From positions 186,001-250,000 of the forward strand of contig NZ_JOCA01000003.1 in assembly GCF_000718785.1 (NCBI RefSeq): a stretch of 64,000 nt of DNA, read 5' to 3'. Shown piece after piece: positions 57,783-64,000 of the stretch. The position numbers were made by a program, and so were the translations under genes. Numbering within the stretch: the first letter of the stretch is position 1; each line of letters starts with the position of its first letter. The notes beneath the pieces were generated by a model that was given only the letters and a program-made list of their open reading frames with translations, did not search any database and was not told the origin of the DNA. The DNA is from Streptomyces sp. NRRL WC-3626. Lineage in GTDB: Bacteria; Actinomycetota; Actinomycetes; Streptomycetales; Streptomycetaceae.

Positions 57783-58154
57783 GTGCTGCCCACCGAGAAC
57801 CGGCTGAGGCGGCGCGAGGACTTCGCGACCGCGGTACGACGAGGACGCCGGGCAGGAAGCCGGCACCTCGTCGTCCACCTACGTAGCGGTGCCACGAACC
57901 CGCATGCGCCTGGGGAGAGCGCTCCCCTGTCGCGTGCGGGTTTCGTCGTGAGCAAGGCCGTGGGTGGCGCGGTGGTGCGCAACAAGGTGAAGCGCAGGCT
58001 TCGTCATCTGATGCGCGAGCGAGTCGGCCTGCTGCCCCCCGGTAGCCTGGTAGTCGTACGAGCGCTGCCCGGTGCGGGTGACGCCGACCATGCAGAACTG
58101 GCCCGAGACCTGGATGCCGCCCTGCGGCGGCTGCTGGGAGGGGGCGCGCGATGA
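57783..58154 (+). CDS. rnpA: Ribonuclease P protein component
   Basis: The 123-aa basic protein assists the RNase P RNA in tRNA 5' maturation. It shows [40 protein letters not shown] and [20 protein letters not shown], with the RNR-type motif ([11 protein letters not shown]) intact. It starts 21 bp after rpmH with a GTG and overlaps yidD as ATGA. Confidence 0.96.
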   Translation: MLPTENRLRRREDFATAVRRGRRAGSRHLVVHLRSGATNPHAPGESAPLSRAGFVVSKAVGGAVVRNKVKRRLRHLMRERVGLLPPGSLVVVRALPGAGDADHAELARDLDAALRRLLGGGAR

Positions 58155-58525
58155 AGTATCCGCTACTGGCGCTGATCAAGATCTACCAGTGGACGATCAG
58201 CCCCCTGCTGGGGCCGGTGTGCAAGTACTACCCGTCGTGTTCCCACTACGGCTACACGGCCATCGACCGGCACGGTGCCGTCAAGGGCACGGTACTTACG
58301 GCCTGGCGCATCCTGCGCTGCAATCCGTGGTCGCTGGGCGGTGTGGACCATGTCCCGCCGCGCAAGCGCCCGCGGTGGCACGAAATGCTGCGTGACGCCT
58401 GGTGTGCACGCAGGGGCGGGACCTCCGCCGCCGAACCGGCCACCGAAGGGCGGACCTCTCCCACAGGCCCGCCGAGTTCTTCGAGCCCGGCCGCAGAGAC
58501 CCCGTCCCATGCCCAAGGAGCATGA
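58151..58525 (+). CDS. yidD: Membrane protein insertion efficiency factor YidD
   Basis: The 124-aa protein has the YidD core (residues 1-75: [57 protein letters not shown]) with the conserved cysteines, plus a longer hydrophilic C-terminal tail. It aids YidC-dependent membrane insertion. The ATG overlaps rnpA by 4 nt and yidC follows after 3 bp. Confidence 0.94.
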   Translation: MKYPLLALIKIYQWTISPLLGPVCKYYPSCSHYGYTAIDRHGAVKGTVLTAWRILRCNPWSLGGVDHVPPRKRPRWHEMLRDAWCARRGGTSAAEPATEGRTSPTGPPSSSSPAAETPSHAQGA

Positions 58526-58528
58526 TTA

Positions 58529-59797
58529 GTGGACACGATTGCCAGCCTCTTCAGCTTCATCACGACACCTGTCTCCTGGGTCATCGTCCAGTTCCACAGC
58601 GTGTACGGCGCCATCTTCGGCCCTGACACCGGCTGGGCCTGGGGCCTGTCCATCGTGTCCCTGGTGATTCTGATCCGTATCTGCCTGATCCCGCTCTTCG
58701 TGAAGCAGATCAAGGCGACCCGCGCGATGCAGACGCTGCAGCCTGAGATGAAGAAGATCCAGGAGCGCTACAAGAACGACCGACAGCGCCAGTCCGAAGA
58801 GATGATGAAGCTGTACAAGGAGACGGGTACCAACCCGCTCTCCTCGTGCCTTCCCATCCTGGCCCAGTCGCCGTTCTTCTTCGCCCTGTACCACGTGCTC
58901 AACGGCATCGCGTCGGGTGACACCGTCGGTGTGATCAACGACCGTCTGCTGGAGAGCGCGCAGAAGGCCCACATCTTCGGTGCCCCGCTCGCGGCGAAGT
59001 TCACGGACAGTGCGGACAAGGTCGAGGCCCTCAACTCCTCGCTGACCGATGTCCGGGTCGTCACGGCGATCATGATCGTCCTGATGTCGCTGTCGCAGTT
59101 CTACACACAGCGCCAGCTGATGACGAAGAACGTCGACACGACGGTGAAGACGCCGTTCATGCAGCAGCAGAAGATGCTGATGTACGTCTTCCCCGTCATC
59201 TTCGCCGTCTTCGGTATCAACTTCCCGGTCGGTGTCCTCGTCTACTGGCTGACCACCAACGTGTGGACCATGGGCCAGCAGATGTACGTCATCCACAACA
59301 ACCCCACGCCGGGTTCCAAGGCGCAGGCCGCCTACCTGGAGCGCCTCACCAAGCACGTCACCCATCACGGCAAGACCCGCAACCGTCGTGAGCGGGCGAT
59401 CGTCAAGGCGATCGTCGCCAAGGGCCGGGACCGCAACGAGCACGAGCGCAAGTTCATCAACGGTCTGAACAAGGCCGGGTTCGCGGCTCAGGCCGACGGC
59501 ATGGTGATCAAGGGCGAGAGCGCGGTCGCCGCTCAGTCCGAGGACGGTACGCCGACCACCGGGGCAGCCGCCAAGCGGCAGCAGCCCAAGCGGCAGTCCA
59601 AGTCCCAGCGCCAGACCGGCCCGGCCAAGGCAGCAGGTGAGCCCACCTCGCTGACCAAGTCCGACGAGCCCGAGGACGCCAAGCCGGCCGCCCCTGCCAA
59701 GAAGGACGACACCAAGTCCACCGGCAGTACCCGCAGCAAGGCCCAGTCCGGTCAGCGCAAGGGTCCGCAGCGGCCCAAGTCCCCGTCCAAGAAGTAA
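58529..59797 (+). CDS. yidC: Membrane protein insertase YidC
   Basis: The 422-aa insertase has the YidC/Oxa1 core (residues 25-275) with a first helix region ([20 protein letters not shown], then [20 protein letters not shown]), the conserved Arg in the groove-forming helix (LIRICL), [20 protein letters not shown] and [21 protein letters not shown] long basic Lys/Gln/Ser-rich C-terminal tail follows (330-422), as in actinobacterial YidC proteins, where it may contact ribosomes. A GTG start was used. Confidence 0.96.
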   Translation: MDTIASLFSFITTPVSWVIVQFHSVYGAIFGPDTGWAWGLSIVSLVILIRICLIPLFVKQIKATRAMQTLQPEMKKIQERYKNDRQRQSEEMMKLYKETGTNPLSSCLPILAQSPFFFALYHVLNGIASGDTVGVINDRLLESAQKAHIFGAPLAAKFTDSADKVEALNSSLTDVRVVTAIMIVLMSLSQFYTQRQLMTKNVDTTVKTPFMQQQKMLMYVFPVIFAVFGINFPVGVLVYWLTTNVWTMGQQMYVIHNNPTPGSKAQAAYLERLTKHVTHHGKTRNRRERAIVKAIVAKGRDRNEHERKFINGLNKAGFAAQADGMVIKGESAVAAQSEDGTPTTGAAAKRQQPKRQSKSQRQTGPAKAAGEPTSLTKSDEPEDAKPAAPAKKDDTKSTGSTRSKAQSGQRKGPQRPKSPSKK

Positions 59798-59812
59798 GAA
59801 GGAGTCCATCCC

Positions 59813-60328
59813 GTGACGGAAGGCACCACCACCTCCGCCGCCGCGGAGGGTGCAGACACCCTGACCCGCCTGGAGCAGGAGGGCGAGATCGCGGCGGACT
59901 ACCTGGAGGGTCTGCTCGACATCGCCGACCTCGACGGTGACATCGACATGGATGTCGAGGCCGACCGCGCCTCCGTCTCGATCATCAGCGACACGGGCGG
60001 CCGTGACCTGCAGAAGCTGGTGGGCCGTGACGGCGAGGTACTGGAGGCGCTCCAGGAACTCACGCGTCTGGCCGTCCACCGGGAGACCGGGGACCGCAGC
60101 CGCCTCATGCTCGACATCGCCGGTTACCGGGCCAAGAAGCGTACCGAGCTGTCCGAGCTGGGCGCCAAGGCCGCGGCCGAGGCGAAGAGCAGCGGCCAGG
60201 CCGTGAAGCTGGACGCGATGACGCCCTTCGAGCGGAAGGTCGTGCACGACGCGGTCAAGGCGGCCGGCCTGCGCAGTGAGTCGGAGGGCGAGGAGCCGCA
60301 GCGCTTCGTCGTCGTGCTTCCCGCCTGA
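59813..60328 (+). CDS. jag: Jag/KhpB: KH and R3H domain RNA-binding protein
   Basis: The 171-aa protein has an acidic N-terminus, a KH-like domain (residues 35-95: DIDMDVEADRASVSIISDTG, then DLQKLVGRDGEVLEALQELT) and an R3H domain (105-170: LMLDIAGYRAKKRTELSELG; MTPFERKVVHDAVK). Homologues bind RNA and influence cell elongation. It is 15 bp after yidC. A T-run terminator follows 16 bp after the stop. Confidence 0.94.
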   Translation: MTEGTTTSAAAEGADTLTRLEQEGEIAADYLEGLLDIADLDGDIDMDVEADRASVSIISDTGGRDLQKLVGRDGEVLEALQELTRLAVHRETGDRSRLMLDIAGYRAKKRTELSELGAKAAAEAKSSGQAVKLDAMTPFERKVVHDAVKAAGLRSESEGEEPQRFVVVLPA

Positions 60329-60344
60329 TCGGCTCTACGTTCCA

Positions 60345-60375
60345 TCGGCCCCGTCTGTTGCGCAGGCGGGGCCGA
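60345..60375 (+). terminator. Rho-independent terminator after jag
   Basis: A 13-bp stem (TCGGCCCCGTCTG with CAGGCGGGGCCGA, one G-T pair) with a 5-nt loop is followed by ATTTTGT. Confidence 0.9.
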
Positions 60376-60451
60376 ATTTTGTCAGCCTGATAGTTCTGTG
60401 GTTCTGGTGTCGGCGCCCGATGTCGGCACGGTACGGAAGGACGGTTCCCCC

Positions 60452-61168
60452 GTGACCGAGGCAGCGGAGCTTCCCCCCGCGCCCGAGCAGGCGCGCGAGG
60501 TGTTCGGTGATCGCTTCACCGACGCGGTCCGCTACGCGGAGCTGCTCGCCGAGACGGGCGTGCAGCGCGGCCTGATCGGGCCGCGTGAAGTGCCCCGCCT
60601 CTGGGAGCGGCATCTGCTGAACTGCGCGGTGCTCTCGGAGGTCGTGCCCGAGGGCGTCACGGTCTGCGATGTGGGCTCGGGTGCCGGTCTGCCCGGCATT
60701 CCCCTGGCGCTGGTCCGTGACGACCTCAAGATCACACTTCTGGAGCCGTTGCTCCGGCGCACCAACTTCCTGACCGAGGTCGTGGAACTGCTCGGTCTGG
60801 ACCATGTGACGGTCGTACGCGGCCGTGCCGAAGAGGTCATGGGAAAGCTCACTCCGGTGCATGTGGTGACCGCTCGTGCCGTGGCTCCGCTCGACCGTCT
60901 CGCCACGTGGGGCATTCCTCTGCTGCGGCCCTACGGAGAGATGCTGGCCCTCAAGGGCGACACCGCCGAGGAAGAACTGAAGAGCGCGGCGACGGCGTTG
61001 AGCAAGCTCGGTGCCGTGGAGACATCGATCGTGCATGTGGGCGAAGGCGTCGTGGACCCGATGTCCACGGTGGTACGGGTCGAGGTCGGGGAGAGCCCGG
61101 GTGGAGTGCGGTTCGCGGCGAAGCGTGCGAAGGCCGCCCGCACGGGACGAGTCCGGCGCCGGCGCTGA
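60452..61168 (+). CDS. rsmG: 16S rRNA (guanine-527-N7)-methyltransferase RsmG
   Basis: The 238-aa SAM-dependent enzyme methylates G527 of 16S rRNA; its loss gives low-level streptomycin resistance and altered antibiotic production in Streptomyces. It shows WERHLLNCAVLSEVVPEGVT, the SAM loop VCDVGSGAGLPGIPLALVRD, LLEPLLRRTNFLTEVVELLG and VVTARAVAPLDRLATW. The GTG at 60452 (MTEAAELPPAP) was chosen; GTG 60398 would add 18 residues but overlaps the region just after the jag terminator. Confidence 0.94.
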   Translation: MTEAAELPPAPEQAREVFGDRFTDAVRYAELLAETGVQRGLIGPREVPRLWERHLLNCAVLSEVVPEGVTVCDVGSGAGLPGIPLALVRDDLKITLLEPLLRRTNFLTEVVELLGLDHVTVVRGRAEEVMGKLTPVHVVTARAVAPLDRLATWGIPLLRPYGEMLALKGDTAEEELKSAATALSKLGAVETSIVHVGEGVVDPMSTVVRVEVGESPGGVRFAAKRAKAARTGRVRRRR

Positions 61169-61515
61169 CAGCGGATTCGTCCGAGTCGGGGGTGATCTTC
61201 CCCGCGGGGTGTGCTCCGTCCTGAGGGCCGGACGTACTCCACACAAGCTGCCAAACCCATGCATGACGGAGTGTCGCGGCAGTGCGACCTCGGCTGCTGT
61301 GCATCGTGTTTCACGTGAAACGTCGCTCACTGCTGCACGGCATCATCAGTCGGGGCCGCGCTGCGGCCGAACCCCGTGACCGGAAGCCTCTCGGATCTCT
61401 TGGAGAGGATCCTGGTCCCGGCGGACCATCGTCCCCCTCAGGGGGAACCGAGTTGTCCACAGAGGTGGAATTCTCCACAGAACGCCAGGGCTCACTGGTT
61501 CATGACCCCGAAGGC
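61169..61515. other. 347-bp rsmG-parA intergenic region with parS and a DnaA box
   Basis: Perfect parS (61308-61321) and a perfect DnaA box TTGTCCACA (61453-61461) lie here, and GTGGAATTCTCCAC surrounds 61466. The region should contain the parAB promoters. The parA frame stays open back to 61282, so the true start is not certain. Confidence 0.55.
61308..61321. other. parS: parS site (perfect)
   Basis: GTTTCACGTGAAAC in the rsmG-parA gap. ParB bound here could affect parAB transcription. Confidence 0.93.
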
Positions 61516-62592
61516 ATGGGAGGCTCTGTGCATAGCGAGCCTGAAGTCGAGGAGAGTGAATCCTTGCGGTCCGACGCCAACATCGCGGGACCGATGACCG
61601 ATCCGGTCCCCGGTCCCCGTACCGAGTCCATGGGAGCGGATGTTTCACGTGAAACGCCGCCTCCGATGGACGACACTCCCATCGGTCGTGCTGCCCAACT
61701 GGCGGTGGAGGCTCTGGGGCGGGCCGGTGAGGGCCTGCCACGGCCCGAGCAGACCCGCGTCATCGTGGTCGCCAACCAGAAGGGCGGTGTCGGCAAGACG
61801 ACGACCACCGTCAACCTTGCCGCGTCGCTCGCTCTGCACGGCAGCCGCGTTCTGGTGGTCGACCTCGACCCCCAGGGCAACGCGTCCACGGCCCTGGGTA
61901 TCGACCACCATGCCGAAGTCCCCTCCATCTACGACGTCCTGGTGGAGAGCAAGCCACTTGCGGAGGTCGTCCAGCCGGTCCCCGATGTCGAGGGACTCTT
62001 CTGCGCGCCCGCCACCATCGATCTCGCCGGTGCGGAGATCGAGCTGGTGTCGCTGGTGGCGCGCGAAAGCCGGCTGCAGCGGGCGATCCAGGCGTATGAG
62101 CAGCCGCTGGACTACATCCTCATCGACTGTCCGCCCTCGCTGGGCCTGCTGACCGTCAACGCGTTGGTGGCCGGCCAGGAGGTCCTGATCCCGATCCAGT
62201 GCGAGTACTACGCACTGGAAGGACTGGGGCAACTGCTCCGCAATGTCGACCTGGTACGGGGACACCTCAACCCCACCCTGCACGTGTCGACGATCCTGCT
62301 CACCATGTACGACGGCCGGACGCGGCTCGCGTCCCAGGTCGCGGACGAGGTGCGCACCCACTTCGGCGACGAGGTACTGCGGACGAGCATTCCCCGCTCC
62401 GTCCGTATCTCGGAGGCGCCGAGCTACGGGCAGACGGTGCTGACTTACGATCCTGGATCGAGCGGTGCCCTCTCCTACTTCGAGGCGGCACGAGAGATCG
62501 CGCTGAGGGGCGTCGGCGTCAGCTATGACGGGTCGCAGGCCCACCTCGGCCTACAGCAGAACGATCCGAGCATGGTGGAGGGCGTCCAGTGA
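61516..62592 (+). CDS. parA: Chromosome partitioning ATPase ParA
   Basis: The 358-aa Walker ATPase drives segregation with ParB; in Streptomyces it extends along aerial hyphae before septation. It has a long acidic N-terminal extension (about 95 residues, MGGSVHSEPEVEESESLRSD, then ...MTDPVPGPRTES), the deviant Walker A VIVVANQKGGVGKTTTTVNL, VVDLDPQGNASTALGID, and DYILIDCPPSLGLLTVNALV. A perfect parS lies inside the frame (61642-61655), read as D-V-S-R-E-T. ATG 61516 was chosen; ATG 61594 is a shorter alternative. Confidence 0.93.
   Translation: MGGSVHSEPEVEESESLRSDANIAGPMTDPVPGPRTESMGADVSRETPPPMDDTPIGRAAQLAVEALGRAGEGLPRPEQTRVIVVANQKGGVGKTTTTVNLAASLALHGSRVLVVDLDPQGNASTALGIDHHAEVPSIYDVLVESKPLAEVVQPVPDVEGLFCAPATIDLAGAEIELVSLVARESRLQRAIQAYEQPLDYILIDCPPSLGLLTVNALVAGQEVLIPIQCEYYALEGLGQLLRNVDLVRGHLNPTLHVSTILLTMYDGRTRLASQVADEVRTHFGDEVLRTSIPRSVRISEAPSYGQTVLTYDPGSSGALSYFEAAREIALRGVGVSYDGSQAHLGLQQNDPSMVEGVQ
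61642..61655. other. parS: parS site (perfect) inside parA
   Basis: GTTTCACGTGAAAC within the parA N-terminal extension; the frame reads VSRET. Confidence 0.93.
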
Positions 62593-63689
62593 GCGAGCGA
62601 CGGAGGGGGTTGGGCCGTGGTCTCGGCGCACTGATCCCAGCTGCCCCGACAGAGAAGTCGGTGACGCCGCCGACGATGAGCGGCGCTGTTTCCACGTCTC
62701 CTGCGGCGGTGCCGGCACCGCCGAACGAGCGAGGGGTGGCTGCTGCGCACTTGGCCGCACTGTCGACCGTTTCACGTGAAACGGATGAGGCTTCGGCGCA
62801 CGTCCCCCCGGCTGTGCCCGCGCAGCCCATGGGTGCGCACTTCGCGGAGATCCCCCTCGATGCCATTACGCCGAACCCGCGCCAGCCGCGTGAGGTGTTC
62901 GACGAGGACGCGCTGTCCGAGCTCATCACCTCCATCAAGGAGGTCGGTCTCCTCCAGCCGGTCGTCGTGCGGCAGGTGGGTCCCGAGCGCTATGAGCTCA
63001 TCATGGGTGAACGGCGGTGGCGGGCCTGCCATGAGGCGGGACTCGACGCGATTCCGGCGGTCGTGCGAGCTACGGAGGACGAGAAGCTTCTTCTGGACGC
63101 GCTGCTGGAGAACCTGCACCGGGCCCAGCTGAACCCGCTGGAAGAGGCCGCGGCCTACGACCAGTTGCTGAAGGACTTCAACTGCACACAGGACCAGCTG
63201 GCCGACCGGATCGGCCGGTCCCGGCCGCAGGTGTCCAACACACTGCGTCTGCTGAAGCTTCCCCCCACCGTTCAGCGCCGGCTGGCCGCCGGTGTGCTGT
63301 CCGCCGGACACGCACGTGCGCTGCTGTCCGTGGAGGACCCCGAGGAGCAGGATCGGCTGGCCCACCGGATCGTGGCTGAAGGGCTGTCGGTGCGGGCAGT
63401 CGAAGAGATCGTGACCCTGATGGGTTCACGGCCCCAGAAGGCCCAGCGGTCCAAGGGTCCGCGCGCCGGGGCTCTTGTCTCCCCGGCCCTGACCGATCTG
63501 GCGACGCGTCTCTCGGATCGCTTCGAGACACGGGTGAAGGTCGACCTGGGCCAGAAGAAGGGCAAGATCACCGTCGAGTTCGCCTCCATGGAGGACCTGG
63601 AGCGCATCCTCGGCAGCCTTGCTCCGGGTGAGGGACCCGTACTCCAGAAGAGTCTGGTGGACGACGACTCCGTCGAGACGGAGGACTGA
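62589..63689 (+). CDS. parB: Chromosome partitioning protein ParB
   Basis: The 366-aa CTPase clamp loads at parS. It begins MSERRRGLGRGLGALIPAAP (ParA-stimulating N-terminus), has a linker containing an in-frame parS (62769-62782, VSRET), the CTP-binding ParB/Srx fold (IPLDAITPNPRQPREVFDED, then IMGERRWRACHEAGLDAIPA), ENLHRAQLNPLEEAAAYDQL, the helix-turn-helix LADRIGRSRPQVSNTLRLLK, and a C-terminal dimerisation domain (GKITVEFASMEDLERILGSL). The GTG overlaps the parA stop. A T-run terminator follows. Confidence 0.97.
   Translation: MSERRRGLGRGLGALIPAAPTEKSVTPPTMSGAVSTSPAAVPAPPNERGVAAAHLAALSTVSRETDEASAHVPPAVPAQPMGAHFAEIPLDAITPNPRQPREVFDEDALSELITSIKEVGLLQPVVVRQVGPERYELIMGERRWRACHEAGLDAIPAVVRATEDEKLLLDALLENLHRAQLNPLEEAAAYDQLLKDFNCTQDQLADRIGRSRPQVSNTLRLLKLPPTVQRRLAAGVLSAGHARALLSVEDPEEQDRLAHRIVAEGLSVRAVEEIVTLMGSRPQKAQRSKGPRAGALVSPALTDLATRLSDRFETRVKVDLGQKKGKITVEFASMEDLERILGSLAPGEGPVLQKSLVDDDSVETED
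62769..62782. other. parS: parS site (perfect) inside parB
   Basis: GTTTCACGTGAAAC in the parB linker; the frame reads VSRET, as in parA. Confidence 0.93.
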
Positions 63690-63727
63690 CGCTTCACCGG
63701 GTCCCGCCGAGTGGCCGATGAACGAGC

Positions 63728-63780
63728 AGGGCGGACCGTGTCCGGTACATACCGGAAACACGGTTCGCCCTTTGCTTTTT
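63728..63780 (+). terminator. Rho-independent terminator after parB
   Basis: A long imperfect stem (AGGGCGGACCGTGT with ACACGGTTCGCCCT, plus an inner CCGGT/ACCGG) is followed by TTTGCTTTTT, 38 bp after the stop. Confidence 0.92.
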
Positions 63781-63869
63781 GGCGGTATCGATGGAATGGC
63801 TTCATGGATACGATGCGTTCGGATATGGCGCATCCACCCGACAGCACCTCCGAGAGCGAGGCAGGGGCC

Positions 63870-64000
63870 ATGCGAATGACCAGCCGCACCGGCCTGGTGA
63901 GCGCGGGGCTGGGAGTAGGCGCCGTCAGCGGCTTCATCGGCAGCCTGCTCAGGGAACGAAGCGCTCTGACAGCCGCCCGTGAGGCAGCGGGCGAAGGAAG
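63870..64000 (+). CDS. Partial open reading frame at right edge
   Basis: A frame beginning ATG at 63870 reads MRMTSRTGLVSAGLGVGAVS, then GFIGSLLRERSALTAAREAA, and runs off the edge without a stop. The Gly/Val/Ala-rich stretch near residue 10-25 could be a membrane helix. An in-frame ATG at 63804 would add 22 residues and a weak ribosome site precedes each. I do not recognise the product. Confidence 0.4.
   Translation, partial: MRMTSRTGLVSAGLGVGAVSGFIGSLLRERSALTAAREAAGEG

Noticed and set aside
58526..60247. 573-codon open frame opposite yidC and jag
   Set aside because: Antisense shadow with Leu/Gly/Val-biased composition and no family resemblance.
61282..61515. Extension of ParA to the first ATG of the frame at 61282
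   Set aside because: It would translate through an intergenic parS and the promoter region, and no ribosome site precedes it.

Overview
The window is the replication-origin core of a Streptomyces chromosome (high GC, many GTG/TTG starts, 1-4 nt stop/start overlaps). The diagnostic order parB-parA-rsmG-jag-yidC-yidD-rnpA-rpmH / dnaA / oriC / dnaN-gnd-recF-DciA-like-gyrB-gyrA occupies 44.5-63.7 kb. CrgA, the FHA/PstP/FtsW/PBP2/PknB cluster, paired class E sortases and several Streptomyces-type small proteins support the genus. The species cannot be fixed from the sequence.

Left part (1-12.1 kb): the 5' end of a 2-oxoacid dehydrogenase E1 alpha gene, an Lrp/AsnC regulator, and a phenylacetate catabolism block (paaR-like tetR, paaH, paaN, paaABCDE). 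A near-identical 14-bp palindrome lies upstream of paaN, of paaA and of the E1 alpha gene, suggesting one TetR regulon. An rRNA/tRNA methyltransferase and an HTTM/DUF5819 membrane pair are inserted between the two paa blocks.

Middle left (12.1-23.2 kb): accessory material. It holds a rhodanese, a J-domain-like protein, a DUF2252 protein, a gamma-butyrolactone-type signalling unit (ArpA/ScbR-like receptor, AfsA-like synthase, NAD-dependent epimerase) and a two-component system diverging from an ABC exporter whose ATPase has lost its catalytic middle. The stretch ends at tRNA-Leu(CAG). The receptor/AfsA intergenic region carries an ARE-like element inside the afsA promoter and an 11-bp-phased repeat array resembling a PHO box.

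Middle (23.7-45.2 kb): growth and division genes (fhaA, fhaB, pstP, ftsW, pbpA, pknB; two sortases; a PabA/TrpG-type amidotransferase; DUF881; crgA), then rhomboid protease, cyclophilin, a DUF5324 protein, an XRE regulator beside a tail-anchored Ser/Thr kinase, small secreted or membrane proteins, tRNA-Ala(TGC) and tRNA-Ile(GAT), and a DUF3566 protein next to gyrA.

Right part (45.2-64 kb): gyrase, replication, oriC with about 20 DnaA-box-like 9-mers, ribosomal/RNase P/membrane insertion genes and the segregation genes parAB. Five parS sites (four perfect) are present; two lie inside the parA and parB reading frames. A compact DnaA-box cluster also lies 18 kb away from oriC, between crgA and the rhomboid gene.
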